Positions 32,373 to 43,800 of a DNA stretch of 64,000 nucleotides are shown here, one piece after another. The position numbers and the translations under genes are program-made. The stretch covers positions 4,712,001 to 4,776,000 of the forward strand of contig JARFXM010000003.1 in NCBI GenBank assembly GCA_029532625.1, given 5' to 3'. Under the pieces are notes generated by a model, which ran no database searches, was not told where the DNA came from, and worked only from the letters and a program-made list of their open reading frames with translations. Within the stretch, counting starts at the first letter, position 1. Each line of letters begins with the position of its first letter. The stretch is from Lomentospora prolificans (taxonomy: Eukaryota > Ascomycota > Sordariomycetes > Microascales > Microascaceae).

Positions 32373-33824
32373 ATGCCGAGCAAAGGCGTGCAAGCGTACA
32401 CGTACATCTCCGCGCCTGGCGGTATTGAGATTGACATTTCCGTGCCCAAGCAGTCGGAGACCAGGTCAGCGCAGAAGAAGTGGGAAACGGGGAATTTCGA
32501 AGTTGACGCCGTCAAGATCAAATGGCCGCTGAAGCGCCACGGCAGGTTCACTTTCAAGGTGCGGAGGAAGGATCCACAGGCGGTATTGACGGAGCAGTGG
32601 ATGGATGTTGACCCAGTCGCGGGCGGCATCACCGCGGGCTCGACCTTTGAGGATACCATGTTAGAGACGAGGTCCATCATTGACAAGGGTCTTGCGATCA
32701 GCTACGGTGTCTATGAGGCTGGGCCGGGTCAGGCGGGGCTCCCGAATAGACATCAGGCATACATGGTCGTCACCCAGGAATGGAACAATTGGCAAGGCAT
32801 TGTCGCGCCGGCCGGTTCTGCGCAAGAGAAGAAGAAGTTTAGCTGCCTCGTGCTGCCGAGCCCCCACGACGCCGGTATGAACAGCATGGAGACAATGAAT
32901 GCGATACTAAAACACGCCGGTATCGCAAGCGCAAAGGTCCTCACGTCGCTGTTGCCCTCTCTACAGCGCGCTCAGGACAGTATCGCCAAGGTCATTGGTG
33001 GCCTCGCCGACGTCACCGTCAGCAAGATTGCCCCAGATATCATTGCCAGTTTGTCGATTACGCAAAAGGACACTCTCACGACGATGCTCAACCTTGGTGC
33101 GCGTTACTTTGAGTTTCGGCCTGCGCATTGCCACAAGGCCATCCTCCCCCACTCGCCTCTCCCGGACAAGCTTTATTTTCAACACGGCCCCATCCCGGGC
33201 ATGGCGTATGACGTGTTTCTAAATGACCTCGTCCAGTTCCTCGTCAAGAATCCCAGTGAAATCGCCGTCGTCCATGTCCGCTGGGATGGTGTTCCTGCTG
33301 AATGCGCGCGCCCTGATGATGCCGAGCTCAAGAACTATCTCAACGCTGCGCTCACTCTCTCCAACGGCGCGCTTCAAGCTGGCAACATGAACGATCTCCG
33401 GAACGCCACGATCCAGGAGCTTCGCTCACAGAAAAAGCGCCTCCTTTACATCGTCAATGAGGGCGTCCTATCTACCTACGATGACCTTGCCAACGCCACT
33501 ATTGACGGCAAGAGTATGCTCGCAGCTTTCGAGAAGACGCTCACGTCCCAAAACCAAGAGGGTAAGAACATGACGGTGGCGCAATGTCAGGCCACGCCGA
33601 CCAACATCAAGGACGTCATATACTATAGCGTCATGTCGGCAAGCGTGAGCACGATGGCGCTCATGGCGACGAAGCCGCTCTGCGGACACTTGCTCCTGCC
33701 ATGGCTCAGGCAGAACGTGGCGGATAGGTGTAAGAAGGATCAGCTGCTCGTGATCATGGATGACTTTATCGACGGGTCTGACACGGATGTTGCTGTTGAC
33801 TTGAGCAAACAGAGGTTGGCTTAG
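32373..33824 (+). CDS. PI-PLC-like phosphodiesterase (TIM-barrel superfamily)
   Basis: Single exon, 483 residues from the ATG at 32373 (A at -3); an alternative in-frame ATG lies at 32355. Residues about 1-150 look like a beta-rich N-terminal module (YTYISAPGGIEIDISVPK ...). The PI-PLC X-like barrel follows: LPSPHDAGMNSM gives the first active-site-type His, LNLGARYFEFRPAHC is the conserved second strand, LYFQHGPIPG gives a second His, then FLVKNPSEIAVVHVRWDG. Family members cleave phosphoinositide or related phosphodiesters, often independently of calcium when no C2 or EF-hand is present, as here. No signal peptide is apparent at this start. Substrate unknown. Confidence 0.72.
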   Translation: MPSKGVQAYTYISAPGGIEIDISVPKQSETRSAQKKWETGNFEVDAVKIKWPLKRHGRFTFKVRRKDPQAVLTEQWMDVDPVAGGITAGSTFEDTMLETRSIIDKGLAISYGVYEAGPGQAGLPNRHQAYMVVTQEWNNWQGIVAPAGSAQEKKKFSCLVLPSPHDAGMNSMETMNAILKHAGIASAKVLTSLLPSLQRAQDSIAKVIGGLADVTVSKIAPDIIASLSITQKDTLTTMLNLGARYFEFRPAHCHKAILPHSPLPDKLYFQHGPIPGMAYDVFLNDLVQFLVKNPSEIAVVHVRWDGVPAECARPDDAELKNYLNAALTLSNGALQAGNMNDLRNATIQELRSQKKRLLYIVNEGVLSTYDDLANATIDGKSMLAAFEKTLTSQNQEGKNMTVAQCQATPTNIKDVIYYSVMSASVSTMALMATKPLCGHLLLPWLRQNVADRCKKDQLLVIMDDFIDGSDTDVAVDLSKQRLA

Positions 33825-35401
33825 CCACGGAATGATTGTGGGGTATGATTTATGACTCTGGAGGCATTATTCTTTAGTAGCGAAGTGAAGTGAATACAGT
33901 GGGTGGAATGCTAATGCGCAACTCTCTCCATCCTATCCGGGCAAACTGAGGTGCCGGTGTATTCTCGGTGAGGAAGCGTATCTGTAAACAGCCGCCGGCA
34001 GAGTGTCCAAAACGGTTAGATTCCCCCTTCGCGTTAGCAAGTCGGCTCGTAGACCCTGGAAACTTTGCCCATTCTTGCCTTCGCGGGGGTCGTTTAAATG
34101 CATGTAAGACGAGAAATATTGCAATCAACGAGCCGGCCACGGCAACGCACACGCATCCACGCCTTCGATCAGAGCATGCCTGTTCGGCCGCTCCCTTTTC
34201 AGGCGAATAGCAAGACGTACCACTTGAAAAATATCTATTTACCGTGTTTTACTATGCTATGCCACAGCAGCTGGCGGAATGCCTAATGTGGAAGTCTAGC
34301 CGCAAGAAGGCCGTCTCCACTGGGCACAATCGACCGACGGAACCCATCAGAGGTGCCGGCACCATGCTCGCCAAAGATTCGACCACGGCCAAGAGGGAGA
34401 AGATGGGAGTGGACGACCCTTACATACGGCGTACTGCTATCAGCTTAATATCGACAATTAGAATGTGAAGCTATAAACCCGAGATATTCTAGAACAACAA
34501 GCTTCGAGAGCGACGATCACGGCGGCCGAACAGATTGGGCATTGGGCCCATTGATACGGCTCGCATCAGGCTGGCCAGGCGAGTCTATTCACTAATTGCG
34601 CTCATGCAAGTTTATTTGGTAATCGAATTTATAAGACTTTCTCTTTAGTGATGGACACTACCATCTAGAGAAAAGGAACGGTCGGCATCGGCATCTACTT
34701 CCGTCCAGGTCTCGTCGGATTTCGCTTCATCTTTCTCCCTGCCCCGACCGCCCGAGTTCGTCTACTCCACTATTACCCAGCCCATCTTATTTAGGACGTC
34801 ATGGACCATACCTGGCCTCTGCCGCCTGCAAGCTTGCCGCGAGCCGTGATCCGTGCAAATACTACTCGGGCGGGTGTCAGAATCGATCGTGCCTTAGCGG
34901 GCAGATCATTGCGCGGGAGGACCGGCGAACCTTTGGGTAGGGGTGTCGCGGCGCAAAGGTGGACGGCCTATCGATCTATCCCGCCTGGCCATTTTTTCTC
35001 GTCCATTGACCTCACTTACAGTAAGAGCGACATGGTTGTTGTTTTCGTTTCCCGACGTTTTGCTTCGCGCAGCGGTAATATCCCGAGATGACACCAAAAT
35101 TGCCCTCGTTGGTGGCTGAGAGTCGAGCAGCACAATTGAGTCAGTTGAGCAAAAAGTTGTTCAGCAACATGATGAACATGGCCAACAAACGGACTGCCGA
35201 TTTGATAGAAGAGATTCCAACGTGAACTGCCGAGGGAGACGGCAGCTGTTGGTCCTTCGACGGACTCTTGAGAATCTCAATATAATACTGCCTAAGCAGG
35301 CGAATGGGAGATGATGGTGTGCTCGATCCAGGAACCAACAACCAACAACATAAAAGTCAAAATTGCCTTCCCACTGTCCGTCGTCACCAAATATGAGGAG
35401 G

Positions 35402-35403
<2 letters not shown>

Positions 35404-35443
<40 letters not shown>
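35404..35443. repeat. (GT)20 microsatellite
   Basis: This is a perfect dinucleotide run of 40 bases. It is likely to vary in length between isolates. Confidence 0.95.
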
Positions 35444-35445
<2 letters not shown>

Positions 35446-35722
35446 GAGAGATGCCACCGTCACCGCCGCGAGAAGAAGGGTGCACTCTATTCCAATTCGC
35501 AGCCATAAACCCGAGCGAAATATAAATTAAACCCTCAATTATTATTACTGCCCTTAACGTGCCATTCTCCTCCTCCCGTCCTATACCCGGTCCCGGCGTT
35601 AGACTTGTCTCTCTCTTAATCTGCCCTGGAGGCGGGATGGGCTGGGTAAATAAGGCGAGGAACGAGAGCAATCGCAACTTGGGTCTATTGAGCCTCCTTC
35701 CAGCCTCCGATCCGATCCGGCT

Positions 35723-35763
35723 AAAAAAAAAAAAAAAAGAAAAAAAAAAGAAAAAAAGAAAAA
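35723..35763. repeat. A-rich tract
   Basis: A16 is followed by G-interrupted A runs, about 41 bases in total. No target-site duplication or retroelement sequence is visible next to it. Confidence 0.85.
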
Positions 35764-36068
35764 CACAAGCTGCTTTCGCCTTTCCAACGGAGCCTCCTGT
35801 CACCTCTTACCCCGACCTTTTTCCAAGGCCTTCTTATTACTCCATGACCAATATATCCACAGATGCGCTTCCAATATTGACCCTTCCCCTCAACCCCACC
35901 GCTTCATCCCGCGTTCAAAGCCCAGGCCGATGTCCAACGCGAAGCTTTCCTTGGCAATTTGAGAGTACCTATTTTTGTTCGACTATCGTTCGTGGGTATT
36001 TGTAGATTTTCGACACCAGACCAGCCGCATTCTCCTATGAAGTCTCTCGTGGAGGATTGAATATGAAT

Positions 36069-36112
36069 GGAGAAAGAAAGAAGAAGAAAAAAAGAAAAAG
36101 AAAAAGAAGAAG
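36069..36112. repeat. GA-rich purine tract
   Basis: About 44 bases of uninterrupted A and G (GAAA, GAAGAA and GAAAAA units) lie about 750 bases before the FAD oxidoreductase start. Confidence 0.8.
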
Positions 36113-36861
36113 CAATTCTTGACAGTGAAGCCGCCCGCCCACCAGCAAAGTGGACATTGGCAGGGGGCTAACCGTCACACCACGCCGGCAATGACAGGAA
36201 CCCGGCAGCCAACGTGAAATTGGCGAGTACGGTCATGGGAAACTTCCAAATGGAACGTGTGCCACCGTCTCCGTCTAGAAAGAATGCTTTACCCGAACGT
36301 AGGAACAAGGCAACTTCGGCAAACACGCTGGTTGTGCGTGGCCACCCTAGTCCGTCCTTACGGCCCTGGAGGAAGGTGTAAATGTGCGGGTTGGCCCCGA
36401 GCTGACGGGACATACCACCAACGATGCCGCACGCCCCCCTGTTGTAAACGGACGCCACCTACCTAAGGCGGGATCAGAGGCTTCATATCCGAAAGAGACT
36501 AATCACTGACGAGAGCCAGCTTAATAGATCGTATTCCTGTTCCTGCCTTGGCCCGCCTCCCCCGCACGAGGGGAGATGGTAGCCGAGAAGACCGGACAAG
36601 GTCGCCATGCAGCCCCAGGGGAGCCAAGCCAAGGGGAAAAAAGGGGGAACCAGACGCGCCGAAAGTGATTGCTGGGCCGTCCATGCCTCTTTCTCTCCGC
36701 AATGTATAAAGCAAAGAGCTCTCGCCTAATGCATCCGTGGATGTGCGAGAGGTGGAATCCAGGGAACTCTCTCGAGCTACAGGAAGCATTCCCAAGGTTA
36801 CCTGCCCGCGCGAGGTACCCAGCTCTTCCAGAGTCCCGATCTAGCATCACAGTCCGTCATC

Positions 36862-38841
36862 ATGCTCCGTAATCTCGTCCTCCCAACGGTGCTCGGCATC
36901 CTCGCCGGAGCAGCCCAGGCCATCAACTTCCCCTTTGAGGATCTCGATCTCACCGAGGAGAACTTCGAAGTAGGGCAGGGAGGCTACCGCGATGTCTACT
37001 TTGGTAATGCTAAGAAGTACAACGGCACCACGGCAGAGTGCAGGGCTTTCCCCAAATCGGACGACTGGCCTACCCCAGAAGAATGGGCCAAGCTTGGCGA
37101 GTTTTTAGAGGGCGCGCTTCTCAAGCCTCTGCCGCCAACGGCCGTCTGCTACGAGGGCCACGATAGATACAACCAGGCAAAGTGCAGGGATATCAGGTCC
37201 AATTCCGGCTCCAACAGATTTTTCATCGACGATCCGCTTACGGTCTTGACCGCGTGGCCTCAGGGGAACACCTGCCCGCTTGAAGTTAAGCCCAACACCA
37301 CTTGTACTCAGGGTGGATATCCCGAGTATGTTGTCAACGTGACCGAGGTTTGGCAGATTCAGACTGCCGTCAACTTTGCCCGCAACAAGAATATTCGTCT
37401 GGTGATCAAGTGAGTGGCACAAAAAAACTTGGAAACTTTCCCGGGATATGCACCAAGCTGACTGAATTGCGAAACAGGAACACTGGCCACGATTTCCTCG
37501 GCCGCAGCACGGGTGCTGGAGCTCTCAGCATCTGGACTCACTTCCTTAAGCAGTTTGAGTTCCTTCCAGAGTACACTATCGGCCAGTACACTGGCCCTGC
37601 CGCACGCGTAGGCGCCGGCCTCGAGTCCTGGGAAATGTATAACTTCATGGATGAGTACAATGTGACTTTTGTCACCCCTGGTCGATACACTGTTGGTGTT
37701 TACGGCGGTTGGTTCCAGGGTGGCGGCCACAACGCTCTCGCTTCCTGGTACGGCATGGGCGCCGACCAGATCCTATCTCTTCAGGTCGTTACCGCAGAAG
37801 GAAAATTCGTCACCGCCAGCCCAGAGGAAAACATTGATCTCTTCTACGCTCTCCGTGGAGGCGGTCCAGGTAAGAGCACACACTCGCCCCCATTCTTAGA
37901 TGGCGAAAAAGAAGCTAACTTACTTGTGCGATGCCCAAGGCACGTACGGAATTGTAACCTCGGCAGTTGTCAAGGCTCACCCTCGCGTAACGGTCCGCAA
38001 CGCCCCGCTCAGTTTCGGAACTAATGAGAACGTTACCGCAGAGGCCTTCTGGTCTGCTGTAAACGCCTATCACTGGTACGGCCAATACATTGTGTTGAGC
38101 GGCGGAACGTCGTACAACTACGTCACCTACACCGGCAATAACTCCTTCACCTTTACCGCTGACAACGAGTTTCCGGACCTCTCAGATGAGGAAATCTCCT
38201 CCTTCCTCACCCCTCTTTGGGACAGCATCCGCGAACACGGCGTCCCACTGAAGGATATCTCCGTTGGCCCTACTTCGAATTGGGCTCCCTCGTCCAACGG
38301 TGGCACAGGAGATGCCCCCGGGAACCAGCGCTTCGCCAGCCGTCTCTTCCCCCGCCAGATCTGGGAGGACAAGGCCCATTTCACAAAGGTCATGGCCGCC
38401 GTACGCGAGATCGTCGAGGCGACCTACACCTTCCACGGCATCTTCATGGCGCCTAGCGAGGACATTGCGGGATGGCCGGGCTCCAACAGCGGTCTCAACC
38501 CAGCTTTCCGCAACACATTCATGCACGCAGATATTTTCTACGCCGGAGACATTTCCAAGACGGAGCCCTTCAATGCTGTGATGAACAAGCTCCGCGAGGT
38601 CACGGCCGACGGTGGTGGCGCATACATCAACGAGTCCGACGTTGAGGAGCCGAACTGGCAGACTAGCTATTTTGGGAACAAGTATTCTGAGCTCCTGAAG
38701 ATCAAGAAGGCGAGGGACCCTTGGAATTTGTTCTGGGCGCCCAGCACCGTCGGCAGTGAAGGGTGGGCGGTTCGGAAGGCGGAGGATGATCCGTTCCCGT
38801 CGCAGAATGGAAGGCTTTGCCAGGTCGCGGCGGCTGCGTAA
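36862..38841 (+). CDS. Secreted BBE-type FAD-linked oxidoreductase
   Basis: Exons 36862-37409, 37478-37869 and 37940-38841 (donors GTGAGT and GTAAGA, acceptors ACAG and CAAG) give 613 residues. A signal peptide is clear (MLRNLVLPTVLGILAGAAQA). The FAD_binding_4 domain contains the NTGHDFLGRS segment, whose His is the usual 8-alpha flavin attachment residue, and RGGGPGTYGIVTSAVVKAH. The C-terminal BBE motif is the YxxN-like RDPWNLFWAP. At the position of the second (6-S-cysteinyl) flavin link, around TVGVYGGWFQGGG, I see no Cys, so single covalent attachment is expected. Family members oxidise sugars, alcohols or secondary-metabolite intermediates outside the cell or in the secretory pathway. 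No biosynthetic cluster surrounds it. Confidence 0.92.
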
Positions 38842-39416
38842 GAATGTGTAATGATAGTGGTGGTTTGATATATCTGACTTGTGAATATGAAAACAATGAA
38901 CTTTGGCTCTTCGATGACATGTTTCGTGCGGTGAACGCAAGTAATGCTGCCTTGTTTCCTTGGTATATTTCGTGACCCCGGCACCTACTTTATCTTTAAA
39001 GGACACGATAATTCCCATGGCACACATCGACAGAGGATGATTGAACATGTATAGTTAGGGAATACCTGTGCTTTTTATTGGGTATCTGCCGAATAAAATC
39101 AATCATCTCCCTATACCGTGTTCCGTCTTCCCTAACTCCATTCCTCATGAAAAAAAGAAGAAAAGAAAAAAAAACAAGCGTGTAACTAGTGGCCGTTGCC
39201 CTTGGGGGGTTTCCATCTTTTGATACTGGAGATGTCAATTTCCCATACCAGTCGATGGCACCACAAGGAATGACACTGGAAGAGCCTAGCTACTGGAAAC
39301 CAAACGCGATCAAAAAGCACAGTAAAATTCCGGCAGCTTTGACCCAGTACTCGTAATCGATCTCGTTGCTCGGAGCGGTCTCCGCGTGGGCAGGAGGGAG
39401 GGGCTCCGGGGGAGAA
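38842..39416. other. 3' region between convergent genes
   Basis: No gene is seen beyond the possible alternative C-terminus of the small membrane protein, which would run down to a stop at 39290. Confidence 0.5.
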
Positions 39417-39928
39417 TCACTTCTCGTTATCCCCGATGATTCTCTTCCATAGTTCTCGAAGGACCTCGGAAAGTGGTTTATTATTACGAACAGAGGAATC
39501 TTTGTCGTCCTTCTTGGAGGTCGTTGATCGGCGGGGCATACTTCCGACCCAGATCGGGTAACCGTCAATCAAAATTGGCTGCCAATCGTCGTCGTTGGAG
39601 GCCGCTGACTTACGTTTTTTCTCGGCGGCGTCGAGGGTGTCTTTCTTGGGCTTGGCCTGGATGCCGGGTTTAACTGCGTGAGCGAGGGAGGTTAGCTGGT
39701 GTTCGAGTATGTTTCGAGGCTAGGGGAGGCTAGGAGGAGCAAAAAAGAGAAGAGGGAGACTTACCGTTGGGTCCGAATCGATTGTTGCCATTGTCTGGAG
39801 GGTTTCAGTCATGTTCTGATGAAGCTTCTGCTTGGCCAGTGAGACTTACCGCGGTACAGAGCGATGCCGTGGGCGATGCCAGCACCGACAAAGACGCCAA
39901 AGATGATCCTGGCTGCGGGAACCCTCAT
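39417..39928 (-). CDS. Small N-terminally anchored protein, unknown function
   Basis: Exons 39928-39850, 39794-39765 and 39673-39417 (donors GTAAGT, acceptors CCAG and GCAG) give 121 residues. An N-terminal hydrophobic helix (RIIFGVFVGAGIAHGIALY) is followed by a short Asn/Gly linker, a Lys-rich stretch (KPKKDTLDAAEKKRKSA) and a Trp/Tyr segment (DDDWQPILIDGYPIWVG). A perfect GTAAGT inside exon 3 (39613) could pair with an AG at 39541. That removes 73 bases and shifts to a frame open to 39290 that ends in another hydrophobic helix (AAGILLCFLIAFGF). Both forms are plausible. Location in a mitochondrial or ER membrane is a guess; I do not recognise the family. Confidence 0.6.
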
Positions 39929-40842
39929 TCTTGGGAGGCCCACCACGATCAGCAACGAGAAAACTCGGTGTCGGGGTTTGGTAGAGGGAGGAAGCTTACT
40001 TGAATGCCTTTGATATTGTTTCGAACTAGGGATGATTGTTCTTGTTTGGTGATGGGTCGGAAGGGAAGGAAAAAAAGAGAAAAAAGGCAGACTTTGAAAT
40101 GCCAAATTTCTAGTGTGTGGATGTGTGGAGGAAAAGGCTTCCAAAAACTAGCTAAGCCTGGAGAATTTTGGGCCCTTTTATAGAAGGCCCTGAAGCTATC
40201 GTGAACCGGAGTGATTGTCCTACGGTCCGGAGGAGGACCGGGTGGTTCTCCGTGAAGGGCTCCGGACCGTGTGACCGGTATTTTGTACTGTATATTTTAC
40301 AGCCAATTAGAGTGCTTTGTTAATGTGTGAAAAAGGTACATTGGCACTGTACCTCTGTTGTACCCTTGTACACTAGGTGCATTTATTTGTAATATGAAGC
40401 AGTGGTTTTCCTTGTTCTCCTGATTCAGACTGTTGAACTGGTTTCAAATGGATCAGTTGGTGGTGTGAAGAGAGCCACTGGAGGGCTATGGACTAGAATA
40501 GAGAACATTCTTCCAAACCTTGGGCTGGAGTCGGGCCATATAAATGTTGGAAGCTCAGACAATGAATGACATTCGCCTACGTATTTGGACTGGACGAACG
40601 ATTCGGAGAAACGACGCGGGAAAATTAGGTAGAATATATTCGCCGAGAAAAATGTAAAACGGATCTGGAATCTATCAACCCCGAAAAACGCCTCCCAGCT
40701 AGATCTACCCCAAGCAAGGGGTACTCCATCAATATGCAACTCCCTAAGAAATGCCTTTCAAGCAGTCAAAAAGCTCCCCGTGAAGCAATCCCCACTCCCC
40801 AGGTGAATACCACGCAATATATACATAATACACATATACATT
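39929..40842. other. Intergenic, no gene seen
   Basis: It holds the promoter of the small membrane protein and the 3' flank of VPS41. Sequence near 40200-40280 is rich in GGTCCGGA-like short inverted motifs (CGGTCCGGAGGAGGACCG, then TCCGGACCGTGTGACCGG), but no gene is present. Confidence 0.45.
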
Positions 40843-43800
40843 TTATTCCTTCTTTTTGCAAACCGGACACCCACCGCGAATACTGTCCTTAAGTAGTCTC
40901 GCGTGTGTCACCTTCATTCCGACAAGATATCTGCCTCCACGATCCTCTTCATTGATAATGAATGGCGGATCCGCTGGAACGTCAGGATGAATCAGTTCCA
41001 TCAAATGTGATAGATGATACACATGTCTGCAAGCAAAGCCCACGAGACTTTCAACTTCGAATTCGGTAAACGCCTCGTGGCAACCCGAGCAGTGGCCCGT
41101 GCGGGCAGATTTGGAGATAGCAAGGTCTTTGATCGTGGCGTCATCACCGCTATTCTTCTCCATGACAGCCCCATATTTTGGGAGGGCTTCAAACTTGATA
41201 GGCCTCTGCTGTCCAGTTCTCAGCTCCCTTTGGGCCGCAGCAACCTCGCTTCTAAGAACTTGTGCAACGCCCTTGCTGATAGAGTGCTGGATCTCATGCT
41301 CCTTCATAATATGCCGAATCCCTTCTCGGAGACCCTCAATCTCGAGCCCCTCGGGAATGCGTCGGACTAATGTTATAGGATTGATGGCGGTCCCTACCTG
41401 CTCAAGAAGTCCACGAATGAAGCTCGGCTTGTCCATGCTATATGTCAGGAGATCTTCCCATAAGTCAGGGTCATCTTGCTCCTTGGCAAAGTCTATAGCC
41501 TTCTTAACGTTGTGAAGTCGGTCGATGATGAGGAAGAGGGCACGCCGCATCTGGCCTGTCTTGGAGTAGAGGTACACAAGTTCGTCATCGTAGTTATATT
41601 GCTCACATTCTTGTACAGCCTGTCAATTTGTTAGCGATATGGAACTCCCGTCTGAATGTCGTGAAGAGACAAGCCTTTTCAAACGCGTATGATTGCGAAG
41701 TGCGGAGGAACTCCATCAAGAGGTTGCGATCGAATTCGGCGAATAGCCGTACGGCAAGGTCACCAAAATCGTCAACCAGCGACTTCGTCTCCACTAGCAG
41801 CCTGTCGCGACTCTCCGTCCCGAGCTCCTGGTAGCCTTCGCCTTTCCAGAGACCACGCAGGTAGAAAAACAAATAGAGGTCAAGAGCCTCCTTCTCCAGC
41901 TGCGAAACAACATCCTTGGGCTTGACTAGGCCGTTTTGGGCCTCATCCACCAGCAGCGAGATAGCTTCAGAAGTGGCAGCCTCAAAGTCGCCCGGCCCCA
42001 TGTTCACTATGTTGTCGGCTGACACTCGAAGACCAATGAATTTTGGTATATCATCGGCGACAGCGTCTGCTAGATGGAAGTCTCGTATCAACCTAAAGGC
42101 AGAATCTGCGTCCTGTAGCCGGATATGGCATTTGAGGGCCTCTCGGTATCTTCCGCTCGCCTCGTGAAGCTTGGCCAAACTCTCAATGACAATTCGCCAA
42201 TCGCGGCCCTTTTCTCCACCTTCAACACTATCTTCCCTGACGTCTCGATAGGCGAGCTGATTCTCGAGTGTGGTGGTAATTGCGTTGACGTCGAAGAGGT
42301 CGGTGGACCATCGTTCAAGCAGATCTCTGAACCGGAGCTTATCCGTCTGAATGTAATGGCCAAGGACAACTTCGTAGATGGTCCTAGGAGCAGGGGGGTC
42401 ATTGGCTGGGTCGGAATGTAGTTGACAATCTCGTCAAACTTCTTTGCCCCGACAAAAGTCCATACCCACTTCTCCCATCGGTCTGGCGTATTTAGGACTT
42501 TGCCGCAGACCTGACCAGCCGTCGTCCAGTCTCCACCTTCTACGAGCTCTTGAATCCAAAGTTCTCCAATTCTCCTCTTTTCTTTGGCCACCGAGGAGAA
42601 CGTTGGATGGCCTGGTATTTCGGTAGCGGAGGAAGAATCGTCACGACTGTCCTCCGCATCACCCTTGCTCGGTGTAGAAGGCACGTCGGATATCCTCTCG
42701 GGAATAACCGTAAGGATCTCCGGGTGTTCGTCAAGGAGTTCCCACCCCTGTTTGTATTGCTTGTGCTCGATCAGCCAGTTGAGGTGATCGCCGAGGTCTC
42801 GTTTTGTAGCCAAAATGCAATCGTAGGGGCTATGAATGAAGATCTTGACGCCGGGTTTGACAAGATTGGGATGAACCGTGGCTGGAGACTGCCCATTTCC
42901 GCCCAGCTGACTGCCGCCTCCCCCCCTAAGACTAGATGTAGCGTCATCTCCGCTGCCTCTGCTCATGATGCTTGCCCCAGAGCTGAAGAGCGATCTGGGA
43001 TTGATTGCCGCGTTCCACATCTCGCTGCCGATACCCGTAATGGCGCTAAGAGCACCCCTCTGCGAAACTACGGCAGACGCGGCGTTGAGAGCCGGGAGGA
43101 TACCGAGGTGATAGTCCCCTGATGATAGACGCTCATAGCGGCTAACGCTGAGGCCGTCCTTGTACACCTCAGTCTGAGACGTAAGATCGACCAAGCGTAG
43201 TTCTGGTGGTAGGTTATTCTGGCGGCGGCGAATGCCACCACGTGGCTCACTGCTAACTGTAGATATAGACGCTTCTGACCTATGACCTTTCTGTGGCCTC
43301 TTAGGTGACCCTTCGATGATCTCCTCTTCATCTTCGTCATCCGGATGGCAGTAAGCCAGCACGAGTAAGAGATTCTGCGTATATAGCGATATTCCGGATA
43401 TGATACAGTCCATACGAAGACTAGATATTTGGAGTCAGTATTTGTCCACATCGGTGGGGATGAAGCTGCTTACATTTTTGCGATTTCGGCCCGTCCGGCG
43501 CTTTTCTCACCAGCATCCTTTCCAACACCGACACCACCAGGGTGGACATGGATAATCCAGACAGTGCCGCCCCAGCCTACAATTAGTCGCTCTATTGACT
43601 TGGTGCCTGCCTTTGCCTGGCGACGAAGCAAATCTGCAGCGGGAGATGCCAAACTCTCGTGAGGGCTCCTCTCGGACTCGTCCGATTCGAGAGCCTGCTC
43701 GTCAACCCACTCGGCGCGGCCTTTCCAAACGCTAGCCATGGTCTCCCACTCGTCTGTCTGTGGGCGATCAACGTGGGCAATACGCTTCCATGCATCGTCG

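Larger units (their letters stand above)
33825..36861. other. Intergenic, 3 kb, with simple repeats
   Basis: No gene is recognised. The stretch contains a (GT)20 microsatellite, an A-rich tract and a GA-rich purine tract, listed separately. The last 300 bases or so form the promoter of the FAD oxidoreductase gene. Confidence 0.45.
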
